DNA of 64,000 nucleotides from Pseudomonas sp. SG20056 (GTDB taxonomy: Bacteria; Pseudomonadota; Gammaproteobacteria; Pseudomonadales; Pseudomonadaceae), in the NCBI RefSeq assembly GCF_031764535.1, contig NZ_CP134499.1, positions 4,092,001-4,156,000 of the forward strand. Direction: 5' to 3'. Below are positions 53,239 through 62,849 of this stretch, in pieces (position 1 is the first letter of the stretch; each line of letters opens with the position of its first letter). Position numbers and translations under genes: made by a program. Under the pieces are notes generated by a model. That model was not told the origin of the DNA, made no database searches, and saw only the letters and a program-made list of their open reading frames with translations.

Positions 53239-55539
53239 TTACTGTTTGACCACATAGACCCTGTACGTCAGCCCGCCCTGGCCATCGCGCTCAATCTCGA
53301 CGCCATGGTTGTCGTGCTCGAAACCGGGGAAGTGGCTGTCGAACAGCTCCATCGCCAGCAGGTAATCGATGATCGCTTGCTTGTCCGCGCCAGCCTTCTC
53401 CCCCGGCATCATCAGCGGGATGCCCGGTGGATACGGCACAACCTGTACGGCCACGGTGCGGTCCAGCATGTCACGCACGGCGATCTGCTCAATCTGGCCT
53501 TTCACCAGTTTGGCAAACGTCGCCCGCGGCGAACTCACCACATCCGGCAGCAGGCTGAAGGCGGCGTCCATGTTGTGCAGCAGCTTGGAGGCGAGCATGT
53601 CCTGGTGCATGGCGTCGGCCAGGTCCTTGAGGCCCATGCCGGCGTAGCGTTCGCCGTGGTTGGCGACCAGCTCAGGCATCACCAGTTCCAGCGAGGCGTT
53701 GCTGTCGTAGTGCTTCTTGAACTCCATCAGCCCGGCGACCAGCGAACCCCACTTGCCCTTGGTTACGCCCAGGCTAAACAGCAGCAGAATCGAATACGGC
53801 TCGGTCTTTTCCACCACGATGCCGCGGCTGGCAAGGAACGACGACACCAGCGGCGCCGGAATGCCGCCGGCCTCCATCTGCCCTTCCAAGGTCTGCCCAG
53901 GAGTCAGCACGGTGACCTTGATCGGGTCGAGCATGCAGTAATCACGGCCCAGGTCGCCGAAGCCATGCCAGCTGGCGTTCGGCTTGAGCACCCAGGCATC
54001 GCCCTGGCGCAAGGTCTGCGGGTCGAGGTCGGCAAAGGGCACGCCGTTGACCTCATCCGGTTGCCACACGCCAAACCACCAATCCTGCGGTTTGCGCTTA
54101 CGCACCTCATTACCCAGGCGCACCATGGCCTGACGAAAGGCGATGGCTTCACCGATGGACTCATCGGTGAGGTACTCGCCGGCATCGTCCATCATCTTCG
54201 CCGACACATCGGTGGAGGCAATGATGCTGTACTGCGGCGAGGTCGAGGTGTGCATCATGAACGCCTCGTTGAACAGCGCCGGCTTGACCGGCACCTTGCC
54301 CGAACGGATATGGATCATCGAGGCCTGCGACAGCGCCGCCAGCAGCTTGTGGGTCGAGTGGGTAACGGTCACCGTGGCGTCATCGGCATGCCGTTCGCCA
54401 CGGTGCATGCCGTAGCGACCTTCATACAGCGGATTGAAGCGCGCGTAGGCGTACCAGGCTTCGTCGTAGTGAATCCGCTCGACGCTCTGGCTCAGTTCGC
54501 GGGTGGTGGTCTGCACGTTGTAGCAGAGGCCGTCGTAGGTCGAGTTGGTCAGCACCGCCAGTACCGGACGGGCCTGCTTGTCGGTCATCAGCGGACTTTC
54601 GGCGATTTTCTGCGCCACCGCCTCGGGCGTCAGCTCGCTGCGTGGCACCGGGCCGATCAGCCCGCGGGCGTTACGCCGTGGGCGCAGGTACAGCGGCACC
54701 GCACCGGACATATTCAGCGCGTAGTTCAGCGACTTGTGGCAGTTGCGATCGACCAGCACCGCATCGCCATCGGTGACCGCCGAGTGCAGGACGATCTCGT
54801 TGCTGGCTGAACTGCCGCCGACCGAGAAGAAGGTGTAATCGGCGCCAAACACCCGCGCAGCATTCTTTTCCGCCTCGGCAATCGGCCCGGAGTGGTCATT
54901 CAGCGAACCCAGCTCACCCACCGACACACTGAGGTCGGAGCGCAGCATCTGCTCGCCGTAAAAGTCCAGAAAGCTGCGCCCCACGGCGGTCTTCATAAAG
55001 GCCGTGCCGCCGGTATGCCCTGGGGTGTGCCAGGAGTATTCATGGGTGTCGGCGAAGTTCACCAAAGCGCCGAAAAATGGCGGCAGGATGCTGTCCAGAT
55101 AACGCCGGGCAGCGGCTTCGATGCGGCCGGCGACAAACTCCGGGCTGTCTTCTGGCTGCCAGATAAAGCCGTCGATATTTTCGACAAACTCCAGCGGCAC
55201 CCGGCTCTGATGCGCCTGGCTCATGCCAAGCATGATCGGCAGCTGTGCGGTGCGCTGGCGGATCAGCTGAATCAGGTGCAGCGCTAACGGCAGGTTTTCC
55301 TCACACAAGCCCCAGCCGAGGATGACGCAGCAATAGGCTGGGTCGGCGCGAAAGGCGATTTCCGCGTCATCCAGCGAGCTGACTCGCTCAACCTCCAGGC
55401 CATGTTGCTGCAAGGCCCGACCCACCTCCTCGGCGCTGCGCAGAACGATGCTGTCCGGGTGCTCCAGGGTGTTGACCACAATCAGCACCGGGTAACGCTG
55501 AGCGAGGGATGCCGGCAACGGCACTTTGGCGTGACTCAT
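53239..55539 (-). CDS. PLP-dependent Orn/Lys/Arg decarboxylase, specificity uncertain
   Basis: The 766-residue protein is a fold-type I decarboxylase with an N-terminal receiver-like wing domain (YPVLIVVNTLEHPDS...), the large PLP domain with VDRNCHKSLNY and the PLP lysine in THSTHKLLAALSQ, and a C-terminal domain (VVPYPPGIPLMMPGE). The SVGGSSASNE segment differs from the usual NGTS-S/G-N of the family. It is about 30% shorter in resemblance to AdiA than its neighbour, so lysine or ornithine is likelier than arginine. The ATG at 55539 with AAGGAG upstream is preferred over 55593. Confidence 0.88.
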   Translation of the reverse strand: MSHAKVPLPASLAQRYPVLIVVNTLEHPDSIVLRSAEEVGRALQQHGLEVERVSSLDDAEIAFRADPAYCCVILGWGLCEENLPLALHLIQLIRQRTAQLPIMLGMSQAHQSRVPLEFVENIDGFIWQPEDSPEFVAGRIEAAARRYLDSILPPFFGALVNFADTHEYSWHTPGHTGGTAFMKTAVGRSFLDFYGEQMLRSDLSVSVGELGSLNDHSGPIAEAEKNAARVFGADYTFFSVGGSSASNEIVLHSAVTDGDAVLVDRNCHKSLNYALNMSGAVPLYLRPRRNARGLIGPVPRSELTPEAVAQKIAESPLMTDKQARPVLAVLTNSTYDGLCYNVQTTTRELSQSVERIHYDEAWYAYARFNPLYEGRYGMHRGERHADDATVTVTHSTHKLLAALSQASMIHIRSGKVPVKPALFNEAFMMHTSTSPQYSIIASTDVSAKMMDDAGEYLTDESIGEAIAFRQAMVRLGNEVRKRKPQDWWFGVWQPDEVNGVPFADLDPQTLRQGDAWVLKPNASWHGFGDLGRDYCMLDPIKVTVLTPGQTLEGQMEAGGIPAPLVSSFLASRGIVVEKTEPYSILLLFSLGVTKGKWGSLVAGLMEFKKHYDSNASLELVMPELVANHGERYAGMGLKDLADAMHQDMLASKLLHNMDAAFSLLPDVVSSPRATFAKLVKGQIEQIAVRDMLDRTVAVQVVPYPPGIPLMMPGEKAGADKQAIIDYLLAMELFDSHFPGFEHDNHGVEIERDGQGGLTYRVYVVKQ

Positions 55540-55577
55540 GATGAACTCCTTGTAATAGACCTGATGGGTGCCAGCCC

Positions 55578-57884
55578 TTAGCGCTTGAGGCACCAGAAGT
55601 GGTAACCGCCGTCCTGATGCACGGCGCCCTCTACCTCTTTCTCGAAACCGGGGAAGTGCTTACCCCAATCCTGCAGGGCCTGGATATAACGAATCCACGG
55701 GCCATCCAGCGGACCGAGGTTCTCGCCGGGCATGACAATCGGGATGCCCGGTGGATACGGCATGATGCCGACCCCGGTAACCCGCCCAGCCGCCTGTTGC
55801 AGCGGCAACAGTTCGACCTCGCCGGTTTGCAGCGCCTGGAATGCAGCACGCGGGGTTGTTTCGATCAGCGGCAGGTTGCCGAAGGCTTCGGCCTGCAGGG
55901 CGTCCATGCGGCTGCTGCGCATGTACTCGAACATCTCGTTGCTGAGGTCACGCAGGCCCATGCCGCGGTAGCGCTCAGGCGCCTGGGCGACCAGATCAGG
56001 CAGCACCCTTTCCAGCGCCACATTGCCGTCGTAGTGGCGCTTGAAGGCCAGCAGCACGTTGATCAGCGTGCCCCACTTGCCCTTGGTTACGCCGATGCTG
56101 AACAGGCACAGCACCATAAAGTCGGTGATGCGCGACGGCACGATATTGTTGCGGTAGAGAAAAGCACCGAGGATTGGCGCGGGGATGCCCTCCGCCAACA
56201 GCTGGCCGTCGGCGCCCATGCCCGGCACCATGATGCCGACCTTGATCGGGTCGAGCATGCACCAGCCTTTTTCCAGGCCTGCAAAGCCATGCCATTCAGC
56301 GCCTGGCTCCAGCTCCCAGCAGGCGGGATCGCTGGTCAGTTGTTCGGCATCGGCATCGGCAAAATCAACCGTCTTGCCGGTTTTGCTATCGCAGACCTGC
56401 GGCGCGTTCCATGGCTGGAAGAACCAGTCGCCACGGCTGGCAAACTCGCGATGGGTACGCGCCAGCGCCTGGCGGAAATCCACCGCCTCGCGCAGCGAAT
56501 CCTGGGTCAGGCTATAGCCGCCGTTGCCGTCCATCATCGCCGCGCCCACCTCGTTGGAGGCGAACAGCGCGTACAACGGCGAGGTACTGGCCTGAATCAC
56601 GAAGGATTCATTGAAGCGGCTGTGCTCGACCGGATTGCGGCCGTTGCGGATATGGATAAACGAGGACTGCGACAGCGCCGCCAGCAACTTGTGGGTCGAG
56701 TGGGTGGCAAACACCGTAGGGCCATCGGCCGGGTGGCGTGCTGGATCGCCACGCATGGCGTAACGCCCCTGGTACAGCGGATTGAAGCGTGCGTAGCCGT
56801 ACCAGGCTTCATCGAAGTGAATGCGCTCGCTGCTCTGCGCCAGCATGCCCTCGGCGCGTTCGGCGTGCAGGCACATACCGTCGTAGGTGCAATTGGTGAC
56901 CACGGCATACACGGGCTTGCTGCCCTTGGCCTGGGCACGCAACGGATGGTTGGCAATGGCGACCTGGATGCGCTGCGCATCGAACTGCGCGGGCAGCAAC
57001 GGGCCGATAATCCCGTAGCGGTTGCGTGTCGGCGTCATATACAGCGGCAGGCCGCCAGTCAGCACCAGGCCCTGCTCGATGGATTTGTGGCAATTGCGGT
57101 CGCACAGGGCGAACTGGTTTTCACCAACGCAGGCCATGAAGATCGCACGGTTGGAGCCCGAGGTGCCGTTGAGTACCGAATAGCTGGCGTGGGCGCCAAA
57201 GATCCGCGCCACATAGGCTTCGGAGTCTGCCACTGGGCCGCTGTGATCGAGCACTGAACCGAGGCTGCCGCGTTCGATACCGCTGTCGGTGCGAAACAGG
57301 TTTTCCCCGAAGAAGTCGAAGAACACCCGGCCCACCGGTGACTTGGTAAAGGCAATCCCGCCCTGATGCCCCGGCGCAGCCCAGGAATGCTCATCTTTCA
57401 TGGTGTAGCGCAGCAGTGCATCGGTAAACGGCGGCAGTAGGTGCTCAAGGTAGCGGTTGATCGCGGCAATCACCCGACCGACGACAAAGGGCGCGGTGTC
57501 TTCGAGCATCCAGACAAACTCATCGGCCAGCCCCATGGCCTCCACCGTGATGCTCTTCTTGGCATTACGGTCGGCCATCAGAAATACCGGAACGTTTTCG
57601 TTGCGCTGGCGAATGCTGCGCAGCAACTCCAGCGCCTGGGCGTGGGAGCTGTCGTCATTCTTGCCCAGGGTCCAATCAACGCAGATGCAATGCAGCGCCG
57701 CATCGGACATCACCGCCGCCAACCCATCCTCGTAGGAGGTGGCCTTGATCAGCTCGGCATTGCGGCTGGCAAACTCGTCGACCAGCTCGTTGAGCACGCG
57801 CCCACGCATGCTAGCGGGGCTGCCGAGGTCGTCGTCGACCATCAGTACGCGCATTTTCAGGGGTTTGTTGGTTCGTCCAATCAT
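55578..57884 (-). CDS. AdiA-type biodegradative arginine decarboxylase
   Basis: The 768-residue protein follows E. coli AdiA closely by memory: MRVLMVDDDLG wing domain, YSWAAPGHQGG-like HSWAAPGHQGGIAFTKSP, FGENLFRTDSGIERGSLGS, VLNGTSGSNRAIF, CDRNCHKSIEQGLVLTGG, and the PLP lysine in ATHSTHKLLAALSQ. It converts arginine to agmatine and CO2, consuming a proton. The ATG at 57884 follows GGAGG by eight bases. It is 38 bp upstream of the second decarboxylase and shares its operon. Confidence 0.9.
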   Translation of the reverse strand: MIGRTNKPLKMRVLMVDDDLGSPASMRGRVLNELVDEFASRNAELIKATSYEDGLAAVMSDAALHCICVDWTLGKNDDSSHAQALELLRSIRQRNENVPVFLMADRNAKKSITVEAMGLADEFVWMLEDTAPFVVGRVIAAINRYLEHLLPPFTDALLRYTMKDEHSWAAPGHQGGIAFTKSPVGRVFFDFFGENLFRTDSGIERGSLGSVLDHSGPVADSEAYVARIFGAHASYSVLNGTSGSNRAIFMACVGENQFALCDRNCHKSIEQGLVLTGGLPLYMTPTRNRYGIIGPLLPAQFDAQRIQVAIANHPLRAQAKGSKPVYAVVTNCTYDGMCLHAERAEGMLAQSSERIHFDEAWYGYARFNPLYQGRYAMRGDPARHPADGPTVFATHSTHKLLAALSQSSFIHIRNGRNPVEHSRFNESFVIQASTSPLYALFASNEVGAAMMDGNGGYSLTQDSLREAVDFRQALARTHREFASRGDWFFQPWNAPQVCDSKTGKTVDFADADAEQLTSDPACWELEPGAEWHGFAGLEKGWCMLDPIKVGIMVPGMGADGQLLAEGIPAPILGAFLYRNNIVPSRITDFMVLCLFSIGVTKGKWGTLINVLLAFKRHYDGNVALERVLPDLVAQAPERYRGMGLRDLSNEMFEYMRSSRMDALQAEAFGNLPLIETTPRAAFQALQTGEVELLPLQQAAGRVTGVGIMPYPPGIPIVMPGENLGPLDGPWIRYIQALQDWGKHFPGFEKEVEGAVHQDGGYHFWCLKR

Positions 57885-58165
57885 CAACCTGCCTCCATCG
57901 TCCTTTGGTGCAAGCGCAGTCGCCCTGCCCATACCCTGGCACCCAGTAACCGTGCAGGGGTTAGTGCATTGAAACCGGGGAATTGGTGCATGCCTGCTTG
58001 CCCCACTATGCGCCAAGTGGGGAAACATCGTGTGACATGGATCAACAGCCTAGTCAGCATCGCGGGCCGCGCAAACTTTCTGACCGAACAAACAACTGGG
58101 CACGACGAATCGCCGTGCTAGAGCGGCACAGTGCCATTACGCGAGAGAGTTAAAGGCCCAGAAAC
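57885..58165. other. Intergenic promoter region of the decarboxylase operon
   Basis: About 280 bp without a gene. A GGG-N10-GC pattern on the minus strand near 57930 resembles a weak sigma-54 element but lacks the TTGC core. I see no clear operator, RNA gene or repeat. Confidence 0.5.
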
Positions 58166-58196
58166 AACCAAGCCCCGCGAGGCGGGGCTTGGTTTT
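58166..58196. terminator. Terminator of the gcvT-gcvH operon
   Basis: A 13-bp perfect stem AACCAAGCCCCGC / GCGGGGCTTGGTT with a three-base loop starts 18 bases after the gcvH stop. It also faces the decarboxylase promoter region. Confidence 0.9.
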
Positions 58197-58213
58197 GCAG
58201 CAGGGCGGGCGGT

Positions 58214-58603
58214 TTAGGCGTCGCTGTCGGCGGCGGCCTTGTAAGCGGCCGCATCCAGCAGCTTGTCCAGCTCGCTGGCATCGCTCGGCTTGAGCTTGAA
58301 GAACCAGCTGCCGTAAGGATCGCTGTTGACGCTTTCCGGGCTGTCGGCCAGGCCGTCGTTGATCGCGATCACTTCACCGGAGACCGGTGCGTAGATGTCG
58401 GACGCGGCCTTGACCGATTCCACCACCCCGGCTTCCTGACCGGCATTCAGGCTCTTGCCGACTTCTGGTAGCTCGATGAATACCACATCACCCAGGGCTT
58501 CCTGCGCGTGATCGGAAATGCCTACGGTAACGCTGCCATCGGCTTCCAGGCGCGCCCACTCGTGGCTGGCGGCGTAACGCAGATCGGCGGGGATATTGCT
58601 CAT
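58214..58603 (-). CDS. gcvH: Glycine cleavage system H protein
   Basis: The 129-residue lipoyl carrier protein has its lipoylation site at Lys65 in GVVESVKAASDIYAPVSGEV. It shuttles the aminomethyl group between the P, T and L proteins of glycine cleavage. The ATG at 58603 with GAGGAACG upstream is correct; the longer frame to 58708 is an artefact. gcvT is upstream; no gcvP follows. Confidence 0.96.
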   Translation of the reverse strand: MSNIPADLRYAASHEWARLEADGSVTVGISDHAQEALGDVVFIELPEVGKSLNAGQEAGVVESVKAASDIYAPVSGEVIAINDGLADSPESVNSDPYGSWFFKLKPSDASELDKLLDAAAYKAAADSDA

Positions 58604-58745
58604 GTGTCGTTCCTCATCTGACATGACGGCGACCACGCCGTCATGGAAATTTAGCAGGCCTTGGCCATACCGAAAGAAAGTCTTTAAAAACCTAGCGAGC
58701 CGCTCCAAAACGGGCGCTCTCGACCATCCATGGCTAACTCAAGGC

Positions 58746-59828
58746 TTAGATAAGCGCCTTGCCGTTACGCACAAAACTCGGCTTGACCACCCGCACCGGG
58801 TACCACTTGCCGCGAATTTCTACCTCGGCACGTTCGTTGGTAGCCGCCGGCACACGGGCCAGGGCAATGGATTTACCCAGAGTCGGCGAGAAGCTACCAC
58901 TGGTGATCTCACCTTCGCCCACTCCTTCAACCCGCACCACCTGATGCGCACGCAGCACGCCGCGCTCTTCCAGCACCAGGCCCACCAGCTTAGAGGGAAC
59001 GCCTTCGGCCTTCTGCTTCTGCAGCGCGGCACGACCAACAAAGCCACGGCTGGCCGGCTCCCAGGCGATGGTCCAGGCCATGTTGGCGGCCAGTGGGGTC
59101 ACACTTTCGTCCATATCCTGGCCGTAAAGGTTCATCCCGGCTTCCAGGCGCAGGGTATCGCGCGCGCCAAGACCGATCGGGGAAATACCGGCACCGACCA
59201 GCTCATTAAGGAAGGCCACCACTTCGCTGGCGGGCAGCATGATTTCCAGGCCGTCTTCGCCGGTGTAACCGGTGCGGGCGATAAACCACTCGCCATCGGG
59301 CTGGCCTTCGAACGGCTTGAGGCTCTGAATCAGGTTGGCGCGCGACTGGCTGACCAGCTCGGCAGTCTTGCTGCGCGCATGCGGGCCTTGAATGGCCAGC
59401 ATCGCCAGCTCGGCGCGCTCTTGCAGCTGCACGTCAAAGTCGACGCTCTGCAGGCGCATCCAGGCCAGGTCCTTGTCGCGGGTCGAGGCATTCACCACCA
59501 CGCGGTAACCAAAGTCGGTGAGGTAGACGATCAAATCATCCACCACCCCGCCCTGCTCATTGAGCATGCCGCTGTAGAGGGCTTTACCGATGCTTTGCAG
59601 GCGCTCGATGTCATTGGCCAGCAGGTGTTGCAGATAGGCCTTGGCCTGGCTGCCACTGACATCCACCACGGTCATGTGCGACACATCGAACACCCCGCAG
59701 TCGCGACGCACCTGATGGTGCTCCTCGACCTGCGAGCCATAGTGCAACGGCATGTCCCAACCGCCGAAGTCGACCATCTTGGCACCCAGAGCGAGGTGCA
59801 GGTCATAGAGCGGTGTGCGCTGTCCCAT
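58746..59828 (-). CDS. gcvT: Aminomethyltransferase (glycine cleavage T protein)
   Basis: The 360-residue protein starts MGQRTPLYDLHLALGAKMVD after AAGGAGACACTT. It has the folate-binding region (VFDVSHMTVVDVSG) and C-terminal beta-barrel (GEGEITSGSFSPTLG). It transfers the aminomethyl carbon of glycine to tetrahydrofolate, releasing ammonia. gcvH follows 142 bp downstream on the same strand. Confidence 0.95.
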   Translation of the reverse strand: MGQRTPLYDLHLALGAKMVDFGGWDMPLHYGSQVEEHHQVRRDCGVFDVSHMTVVDVSGSQAKAYLQHLLANDIERLQSIGKALYSGMLNEQGGVVDDLIVYLTDFGYRVVVNASTRDKDLAWMRLQSVDFDVQLQERAELAMLAIQGPHARSKTAELVSQSRANLIQSLKPFEGQPDGEWFIARTGYTGEDGLEIMLPASEVVAFLNELVGAGISPIGLGARDTLRLEAGMNLYGQDMDESVTPLAANMAWTIAWEPASRGFVGRAALQKQKAEGVPSKLVGLVLEERGVLRAHQVVRVEGVGEGEITSGSFSPTLGKSIALARVPAATNERAEVEIRGKWYPVRVVKPSFVRNGKALI

Positions 59829-59998
59829 AAGTGTCTCCTTGCGGGCTGGGCAGTGCAGCGGCAACCCGGCTGAGCCCACACAATCGGGCACTGGCACGGG
59901 CTATCAAGATGATCGGCCGCTGCGAATGGCGCGCATTGTAGCCGCAACACCGGGGGCGGTCATCCCAACGTAGCAGCCTGTCGCGCAGGCCCGTTTGG

Positions 59999-61615
59999 CT
60001 AACCGTGACGGCGCGCCGAACGGCGGATAAGCAAAATCACCGGCAGCAGACCGACCAGCACCAGGGTCAGGGCCGGCAGCGCAGCGCGTGCCCACTCGCC
60101 TTCACTGGTCATTTCAAACACCCGCACCGACAGCGTGTCCCAGCCAAAGGGGCGCATCAGCAGGGTGGCAGGCATTTCCTTGAGCACATCGACGAACACC
60201 AGCAGCGCCGCCGACAGCGCACCCGGCACCAGCAGGGGCAGGTAGACCTTGAAAAACAGCCCGATACCGCCGACGCCCAGGCTGCGCGACGCTTCCGGCA
60301 AGGACGGGCGGATGCGCGCCAGGCTGTTTTCCAGCGGCCCGTAGGCCACCGCCATAAAGCGGATCATATAGGCCAGCAGCAGCGCCGACAGGCTGCCGAG
60401 CAGAATCGGCTTGCCCGCACCGCCCAGCCAGCTAGACAGCGGAATCACCAGCTCACGGTCCAGATAACTGAAGGCCAGCATAATCGCCACCGCCAGCATC
60501 GAACCCGGCAGGGCATAGCCGAGGTTGGCCACTCCGACGGTTCCGCGCATCAAACGGGTCGGGGTCAAGCGCCGGGAGAACGCCAACAGCAAAGCCACGC
60601 TGACGGTGATCAGCGCCGCCATCGCGCCCAGGTAGAGGGTGTGCAGGATCAAGGCGCTGTAGCGCTCATCCAGATCGAAACGACCGCGCTGCCAGAACCA
60701 GACAATCAGCTGCAGCACCGGGATAACAAAGCCGCAGGCGAACACCAGGCCGCACCAGGTGCTGGCAGCCAGCGCCTGGCCGCCCTTGAGGTGATACAAC
60801 GCCTTGCTGCGTGCCCGCTCATTCACCGGACGCACCGCACCACGGGCGCGACGCTCGCCATAGAGCACCAGCATCACCGCCAGCAGCAGTAGGCTGGCCA
60901 GTTGCGTGGCGCTGGTCAGGCTGTAAAAGCTGTACCAGGTCTTGTAGATGGCCGTGGTGAAGGTGTCGAAGTTGAACACCGAGACCGCGCCGAAATCCGC
61001 CAGAGTTTCCATGATGGCCAGCGCCAGACCGGCGCCAATCGCCGGGCGCGCCATCGGCAAGGCTACGCGCCAGAACGCTCGCCAGGGGCTCAGACCAAGC
61101 ACTCGCGCCGCTTCCATCAAGCCCTTGCCCTGGGCCAGAAAGGCATTGCGCGCGAGCAGGTAGACGTAGGGGTAAAACACCAGCACCAGCACGATGATCA
61201 CCCCGCCGGTGGAACGCACCCGGGGAAAGCGCACGTCACTGCCGAACCACTCGCGCAGCAGGGTCTGCAGCGGGCCGGCAAAATCCAGCAGGCCGACAAA
61301 CACGAACGCCAGCACATAGGCGGGAATGGCAAATGGCAGCATCAGCGCCCAGTCCAGCCAGCGCCGACCGGGAAACTCACAGAGGCTGGTGAGCCAGGCC
61401 AGGCTCACGCCAAGCAGCGTCACACCCACGCCCACCCCCAGGACCAACACCAGGGTATTGCCGAGCAGACGCGGCAACTGGGTTTGCCACAGGTGCGCCC
61501 AGATCTGCTGGTCGACCTCGTGCCAGCTAAACATCAGCACGCTCAGCGGCAGCAGCACCAGCAAGGCAACGGCAAAGGCGATGGGGTACCAGCGGCGCTG
61601 GGCAGGATGGGCCAC
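59999..61615 (-). CDS. Iron(III) ABC transporter permease (FbpB/SfuB type)
   Basis: The 538-residue permease carries two fused membrane halves, each with an EAA-like loop (EAARVLGLSPWRAFWRVALP and EASRSLGVGGIGLFFKVYLP), as is usual for FbpB. It imports ferric iron delivered by the binding protein encoded just upstream. No ATPase gene is adjacent, so it must be supplied from elsewhere. A hairpin separates it from the binding-protein gene and probably lowers its expression. Confidence 0.92.
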   Translation of the reverse strand: MAHPAQRRWYPIAFAVALLVLLPLSVLMFSWHEVDQQIWAHLWQTQLPRLLGNTLVLVLGVGVGVTLLGVSLAWLTSLCEFPGRRWLDWALMLPFAIPAYVLAFVFVGLLDFAGPLQTLLREWFGSDVRFPRVRSTGGVIIVLVLVFYPYVYLLARNAFLAQGKGLMEAARVLGLSPWRAFWRVALPMARPAIGAGLALAIMETLADFGAVSVFNFDTFTTAIYKTWYSFYSLTSATQLASLLLLAVMLVLYGERRARGAVRPVNERARSKALYHLKGGQALAASTWCGLVFACGFVIPVLQLIVWFWQRGRFDLDERYSALILHTLYLGAMAALITVSVALLLAFSRRLTPTRLMRGTVGVANLGYALPGSMLAVAIMLAFSYLDRELVIPLSSWLGGAGKPILLGSLSALLLAYMIRFMAVAYGPLENSLARIRPSLPEASRSLGVGGIGLFFKVYLPLLVPGALSAALLVFVDVLKEMPATLLMRPFGWDTLSVRVFEMTSEGEWARAALPALTLVLVGLLPVILLIRRSARRHG

Positions 61616-61642
61616 GCAGAGTCCTCTACAGCGGAAAAGACA

Positions 61643-61664
61643 ACGCCCCGCAAGGGCGGGGCGT
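61643..61664 (-). terminator. Hairpin between iron-binding and permease genes
   Basis: A 9-bp perfect stem ACGCCCCGC / GCGGGGCGT with a four-base loop is followed on the minus strand by TGTCTTTTCC. It lies downstream of the binding-protein gene and 27 bases before the permease start, so it is likely a partial terminator or mRNA stabiliser giving more binding protein than permease. Confidence 0.6.
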
Positions 61665-61737
61665 CGGCAGTATAAAGCCAGCGCGTTGCAGGGTGGAAAA
61701 CCGTGACGGCTTTTCCAACTGCCGGCTTAGCCCTGGC

Positions 61738-62739
61738 TTAGTTCCAGCCAGCGCGATCCATCAACATGGTCGCTTCAGCCTGGCGCTTACCAGCTACTTC
61801 GGTGGCGATCGAGTCAGCCTTGAAGGTACCCCACGCGGCGACTTCCTTGGACGGTGCAACCGACGGGTTGGCCGGGAACTCTTGGTTAACGCCGGCGAAG
61901 ATGGTCTGCGCTTCTTCGGTGGTCATCCATTCCAGCAGCTTGCGGGCGGCTTCGGCGTTTGGCGCGTACTTGGTCACACCGGCACCGGCCAGGTTGACGT
62001 GCACGCCACGGTCGTTCTGGTTCGGCCAGTACGGCTTCACTTTCAGATCAGGCTGCTGCTGGTGCAGGCGGCCGTAATAGTAGGTATTGGTGATGCCAAC
62101 GTCGCACTGGCCTGCGTCGATGGCTTGCAGCAGCGCGGTGTCATCGGCAAATACGTCAGTCGCCAGGTTGTTGACCCAACCCTTGACGATTTCTTCAGTT
62201 TTGGCCGCGCCATGGGTTTCGATCAGGGTGGCGGTCAGCGACTGGTTGTAGACCTTCTTGCTGGTACGCAGACACAGGCGGCCTTCCCAGTTCTTGTCAG
62301 CCAGGGCTTCGTAGGTGCTCAGCTCGCTCGGTTTAACCCGCTCGGTGGAGTAGAAGATGGTCCGCGCACGCAGCGACAGGCCAGTCCAGCTGTCAGTGCT
62401 GGAGCGATACTGAGCCGGGATATTGGCGTTGATCAGCTCAGATTTGGTCGGCTGCAGCACGCCTTCCTGCTCGGCTTGCCAGAGGTTGCCGGCGTCGACG
62501 GTGATCAGCAGGTCAGCCGGGGTATTGGCGCCTTCAGCCTTCAGACGCGCGATCAGCGGCGCTTCCTTGTCAGTGATGAACTTGACCTTGACCCCAGTTT
62601 TGGCGGTGTAGGCGTCGAATACTGGCTTGATCAGCTCGTCGATACGCGAGGAATACACCACCACTTCATCGGCGGCCTGCGCTGTGCTGGCGAGCGCAGT
62701 GAGTGAGAGTGCGGCGAACAAGCCTTTGCTTACCTGCAT
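61738..62739 (-). CDS. Periplasmic iron(III)-binding protein (FbpA type)
   Basis: The 333-residue protein has a signal peptide (LFAALSLTALASTAQA, mature start ADEVVVYSS). The paired tyrosines in TNTYYYGRL match the ferric-ion ligands of FbpA-type transferrins. It captures Fe3+ in the periplasm for the permease gene downstream. A Fur box was looked for in the 110-bp upstream gap and not convincingly found. Confidence 0.93.
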   Translation of the reverse strand: MQVSKGLFAALSLTALASTAQAADEVVVYSSRIDELIKPVFDAYTAKTGVKVKFITDKEAPLIARLKAEGANTPADLLITVDAGNLWQAEQEGVLQPTKSELINANIPAQYRSSTDSWTGLSLRARTIFYSTERVKPSELSTYEALADKNWEGRLCLRTSKKVYNQSLTATLIETHGAAKTEEIVKGWVNNLATDVFADDTALLQAIDAGQCDVGITNTYYYGRLHQQQPDLKVKPYWPNQNDRGVHVNLAGAGVTKYAPNAEAARKLLEWMTTEEAQTIFAGVNQEFPANPSVAPSKEVAAWGTFKADSIATEVAGKRQAEATMLMDRAGWN

Positions 62740-62849
62740 GGTGTAATGCCTCTTGGTATAGACGAGTTAAGGTGCCAAATAGTAGTGAATGGCATTTAGG
62801 TTCTCAACTCGTTATCTATTTAAACCTGTAACAAGTGCCTTCAATCCAC

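Noticed and set aside
53305..57257. 501- and 552-residue plus-strand frames opposite the decarboxylases
   Set aside because: Both are antisense shadows of genes with intact catalytic motifs; they have no motifs of their own.
57885..58000. Sigma-54 promoter before the decarboxylase operon
   Set aside because: A GG-N10-GC spacing occurs, but the surrounding bases lack TGGCAC and TTGC.
62740..62849. Fur box upstream of the iron-binding protein gene
   Set aside because: Only a half-like match (GTTGAGAACC region) could be found; not enough to call a Fur site.
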